5,032 nucleotides of DNA from Deltaproteobacteria bacterium (GTDB lineage Bacteria; Desulfobacterota; Syntrophia; Syntrophales; UBA2210): the NCBI GenBank assembly GCA_016935935.1, contig JAFGPZ010000101.1, positions 1 to 5,032 of the forward strand, read 5' to 3'. Positions 5,005 to 5,032 of this stretch are shown piece after piece. Every line of letters begins with the position of its first letter. Position 1 is the stretch's first letter. The position numbers were made by a program, and so were the translations under genes. A model generated the notes under the pieces. That model was not told the DNA's origin, did no database searches, and was given only the letters and a program-made list of their open reading frames with translations.

Positions 5005-5032
5005 GTCATTGGAGGAGCAGCGCGACGCGGCA
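5005..5032. repeat. left end of a probable dispersed intergenic repeat, cut by the window edge
   Basis: GTCATTGGAGGAGC (5005-5018) followed by AGCGCGACGCGGCA (5019-5032) closely resembles a short repeat seen many times in intergenic DNA of diverse bacteria, of the form GTCATTGCGAGGAGCG, then (A/C)AGCGACGNGGCAATC. Relative to that form this copy lacks a C after GTCATTG and has a scrambled AGCGCG. It is more GC-rich than the flanking DNA. The identification is from memory of the pattern; the remainder, with its expected inverted half, lies outside the window. Confidence 0.5.

Noticed and set aside
4970..5032. Start of a new gene with GGAGGAG as ribosome site
   Set aside because: No start codon follows within 15 bases before the window ends, and the GGAGGAG is better explained as part of the dispersed repeat.

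Overview
The window looks like ordinary bacterial chromosome. The gene set is glutamyl-tRNA synthetase, a DUF177 protein, ribosomal protein L32 and malonyl-CoA:ACP transacylase, plus a membrane GGDEF protein. Moderate base composition, frequent TTG/GTG starts, the DUF177-rpmF-fab gene order and a dispersed repeat at the right edge are compatible with a Gram-negative of the broad deltaproteobacterial/syntroph type. That placement is an inference from gene content, not from any search.

Left part, all on the minus strand. Positions 1-206 hold the decayed remains of a RelB/DinJ-type antitoxin gene. It has lost its N-terminus, carries a frameshift and runs off the window. It abuts the 3' end of a tRNA-Glu(CUC) gene (217-291). 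Next comes a two-transmembrane diguanylate cyclase (414-1343; probable GTG start behind a strong Shine-Dalgarno) with intact GGDEF and I-site motifs. Upstream of that is gltX (1509-2906, TTG start), driven by a near-consensus sigma-70 promoter at 2939-2967. The GluRS gene and one of its substrate tRNAs thus lie about 1.2 kb apart on the same strand.

Right part, on the plus strand. A divergent intergenic region (2907-3174) separates gltX from a compact operon: DUF177/YceD (3175-3717), rpmF one base later (3719-3904), then fabD (4010-4948). The plsX and fabH genes that commonly sit between rpmF and fabD are absent. Instead there is a 105-base gap with an open frame whose stop overlaps the fabD start as ATGA, possibly a small coupling ORF. 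After fabD the window ends inside what looks like a dispersed intergenic repeat.

The operon joins ribosome biogenesis (YceD, L32) to the supply of malonyl-ACP for fatty-acid synthesis. No CRISPR array, prophage, defence island or clearly novel system is visible. The points most worth a second look are the antitoxin relic at the tRNA end, the rpmF-fabD junction and the edge repeat.
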